Part shown: piece by piece, positions 62,063 to 64,000 of the stretch
How the letters are laid out: each line of letters opens with the position of its first letter
Position numbering within the stretch: the first letter of the stretch is position 1
Source of the DNA: Flectonema sp. DT1601
Lineage: Eukaryota > Euglenozoa > Diplonemea > Diplonemida > Diplonemidae
DNA length: 64,000 nt
Direction of reading: 5' to 3'
NCBI GenBank assembly: GCA_964019425.1
Contig: OZ025807.1
Span: forward strand, 1-64,000
Notes under the pieces: model-generated
Told to the model about the DNA's origin: nothing
Seen by the model: only the letters and a program-made list of their open reading frames with translations
Databases searched by the model: none
Translations under genes and position numbers: made by a program

Positions 62063-64000
62063 CTAGTAACTGCGACCGAACAACACCCAACTGTATTGAT
62101 TTAGATTTGTCGTTATTTATTGGTACAAAACATAACAATCCCCTCAAGTGAGAATTACAAGTACATACCTCTTCGCTTCATTGGTGCACTTCGGGTTGAA
62201 GCACTTCTTTCCGAGTTCCTGCTTTGGCTGATCGTATGGGATGCAGAGGGACTTGGCTCCCATCGAAGGGGCGCGCTCGTCAACCTCGCTCTCGTCCGCC
62301 GCCTCGGCCCCAGAGTCCTTCTTGATCTGCGTTTCGCAGTCCCCATCGAGGCAGAATGGAATCAGGCACACCTTCTTCTGGTTCAAGGTCGGCACGAAGC
62401 TCTTCCACTCCGTCAACACCTCCGTGCGCTGCTGCACAACCGCCCGCGCGTTCTCCAGCATCTGCTTCTGCATCTCGTCCAGGCAGCCCTGCACCGTCTT
62501 GTAGAAGTCCGCCTTCTCCCCGAGCTTCACCGTCCGCTTCTCCTTCGTGTGACGGAAGCACAGCAGCGCCTCCCCGTTCTCCAGCTCCCTAGGCCCGATC
62601 TCCAAACGCACCGGAACTCCCCGAAGCTCGTAGTGGTGGAACTTCGCCCCGTTGCTCACGTTGTCTCGCAGGTCCGCCGAAGCCCGCACTCCTCCACGCT
62701 TTAGCAGCTTCGCAATTTCCGCGATCTCGTCCTTGATCTCCTGCTGCTTCTCCTTCGACACGTCCTTGTTCATACCCGTCGCGATCAGCACCACCTGAGT
62801 AGGGGCCACCCGAGGAGGGATTACCAACCCCTTGTCGTCTCCGTGCACCATGATCATCACTCCGATCGTCCTCGTCGTCAGACCCCACGAGTTCTGGATC
62901 ACGTTCAAACCCTTCACGCACTTCTCGTTCTCGTATGTGATCTCGAACATCTTTGAGAAGTGGTCTCCCAGGCAATGCGACGTCGCTCCCTGTACCGATC
63001 TTCCCACAGTCGGCACGAACGCTTCCACGGTCGTCGTGTACAGCCCTCCCGCGAACTTCTCCTTCTCCGTCTTCCGCCCCTTCACCACAGGCACCGCAAG
63101 AAGGTCCTCGTACACCGACGCGTACAGGTCCAGGATCTCGTGCACCTCCTTCGAAGCCTCCTCTTCGGTCGCGAACGCCGAGTGTCCCTCCTGCCAAAGG
63201 AACTCACGTGTACGGATGAACGGCGTCGCGTGGGAGAATTCCCAACGCACCACGTTGCACCACTGGTTCAACCTCAGCGGCAGGTCCCGGTACGAACGGA
63301 TCCACTTTGCGAACGCTGGGTACATCACCGTCTCCGAAGTCGGACGGATCGCAATTGGGTTCTCCATCTCCGTGTCACCTGACTTCGTCACCCACGCCAC
63401 CTCAGCCGAGAACCCCTCCACATGGCTCTCTTCCTTCTTCAGCGCTTCCTGCGTCACGAACATCGGGAAGTAGCACGGCTCCACCCCCATGTCGCTGATC
63501 GCATCGTCGAAGTACCGGTGGATCTGTTTCCAGATGTTGAACGCGTTCGGCCTCAGGATGTAGCAACCCGACACGTCGTAGAACTCGATCAGCTCCGCCT
63601 TCGTGATCACCTGCTGGTACCACTTCGCGAAGTCTTCTTCCTTCCCAACCTGCAGTCCTTCCTTGCTCACTCCCTTCTTGTTCTCGTTCACCTTCTTCTC
63701 CTTCTTCGGTGCCGGTTTCTTCTCCTTCTTCGCAGCTGGCGCAGCTGCCACCGCAGCCGAAGCAGAAAGGTCAACCGACTGGTACTCCACCGAATTCTTC
63801 TTCATGAACTCCTCCAGCTCCCCCGCGCTCATGATCACCGTCTTCGAGTTCTCCATCGGGTGGAAGCACAACTTCTTCTCGCTCTTCAGCAGCGCCGCGT
63901 CGAAGCAAAGCTTTACCGACTTCTCCGAATCGTTGATGATCGCAAACGGGTTCACCGACCCCTTCTTCACTGCCAGCTTCTCCAGTAATATGTCCTCCGA
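62063..64000 (-). CDS. ProRS: Prolyl-tRNA synthetase with N-terminal ProX/YbaK-type editing domain (5' end beyond window)
   Basis: This charges tRNA-Pro. Coding runs from beyond 64000 to 62169 and, after a 78-nt intron, from 62090 to 62063. The visible N-terminus (ILLEKLAVKKGSVNPFAI, FHPMENSKTVIM) is the end of a trans-editing domain of the ProX/YbaK type, as in other protist ProRS. A Lys/Ala-rich linker follows, then the class II core of the eukaryotic/archaeal type (RPTSETVMYPAFAKWIRS, RTREFLWQEGHSAFAT, GDHFSKMFEI, NSWGLTTRTIG, HGDDKGLVIPP). After it come the anticodon-binding domain and the C-terminal zinc domain (FCLDGDC, KKCFNPKC). The spliced end is SWVLFGRSY, matching the universal FGRSY ending. 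Third codon positions are strikingly G/C-rich against its neighbours. Confidence 0.95.
62091..62168 (-). other. 78-nt GT-AG cis-intron near the 3' end of ProRS
   Basis: Without splicing the protein ends in the aberrant YVLVILT. The minus strand has AAGAG followed by GTATGT at 62168, and AATACAG ending at 62091. Joining gives AGT TGG GTG TTG TTC GGT CGC AGT TAC TAG, i.e. SWVLFGRSY-stop, the conserved ProRS terminus. The intron interrupts a codon after its second base. Confidence 0.92.

Noticed and set aside
62144-62167. ProRS ending in YVLVILT
   Set aside because: This is intron read-through. Splicing the GTATGT...CAG intron restores the conserved FGRSY end.
62120-63988. Long plus-strand frames opposite ProRS
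   Set aside because: The GC-rich third positions of ProRS suppress antisense stops; the products are low-complexity Arg/Leu/His-rich and not credible.

Overview
The window is eukaryotic nuclear DNA from a euglenozoan, most likely a diplonemid. The strongest evidence is the first 27.3 kb: a head-to-tail array of a 436-bp unit, 62 complete copies plus one partial copy. Each unit encodes, on the minus strand, a spliced leader (SL) RNA with a 39-nt exon. The exon starts AACCAACG, ends TTTCTGTACTTTATTG and is followed directly by a GT donor. The 3' half is the conserved kinetoplastid/diplonemid SL core, and the 5' half (AACCAACGAT...AAAGCTACAG) resembles the Diplonema SL as I remember it rather than trypanosomatid leaders. 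A conventional GT-AG cis-intron in the prolyl-tRNA synthetase gene also fits a diplonemid better than a trypanosomatid.

Layout, left to right: SL RNA array (1-27313); a 1.2-kb gene-poor stretch; an HNH-nuclease-like reading frame without a usable ATG (28543-29322); a full-length, apparently intact two-ORF LINE (29650-35739); a short gene-poor stretch ending in tRNA-Arg(ACG) on the plus strand (36141-36212); then a uniform minus-strand gene cluster to the end of the window. In transcription order (right to left) the cluster is prolyl-tRNA synthetase, a CRAL-TRIO/Sec14 protein with a C-terminal ubiquitin-like domain and CaaX-like end, a DHX29-type helicase, two paralogous secreted Cys-rich proteins, an unrecognised Ser/Gln-rich protein, FAN1 nuclease, a MAPEG-family membrane protein, a Ubl/zinc/ankyrin protein, two membrane-anchored alpha-carbonic anhydrases and a WDR53-like WD40 protein.

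All protein genes, the LINE and the SL genes read from the minus strand. Most genes have an AG, often behind a pyrimidine tract, just upstream of the start codon, and gaps can be as short as 63-77 bp. This is what polycistronic transcription resolved by SL trans-splicing and polyadenylation looks like. The genes form no single pathway; they are a housekeeping and surface-protein mixture.

The most interesting item is the LINE. Its 5' end is the SL exon itself (38 of 39 nt, ending exactly at the splice junction), its 3' end is a 26-nt poly(A) tail, and it is flanked by a perfect 7-bp target-site duplication. It is therefore an integrated copy of a trans-spliced, polyadenylated, dicistronic retrotransposon mRNA lying about 8.7 kb from the nearest SL RNA gene.
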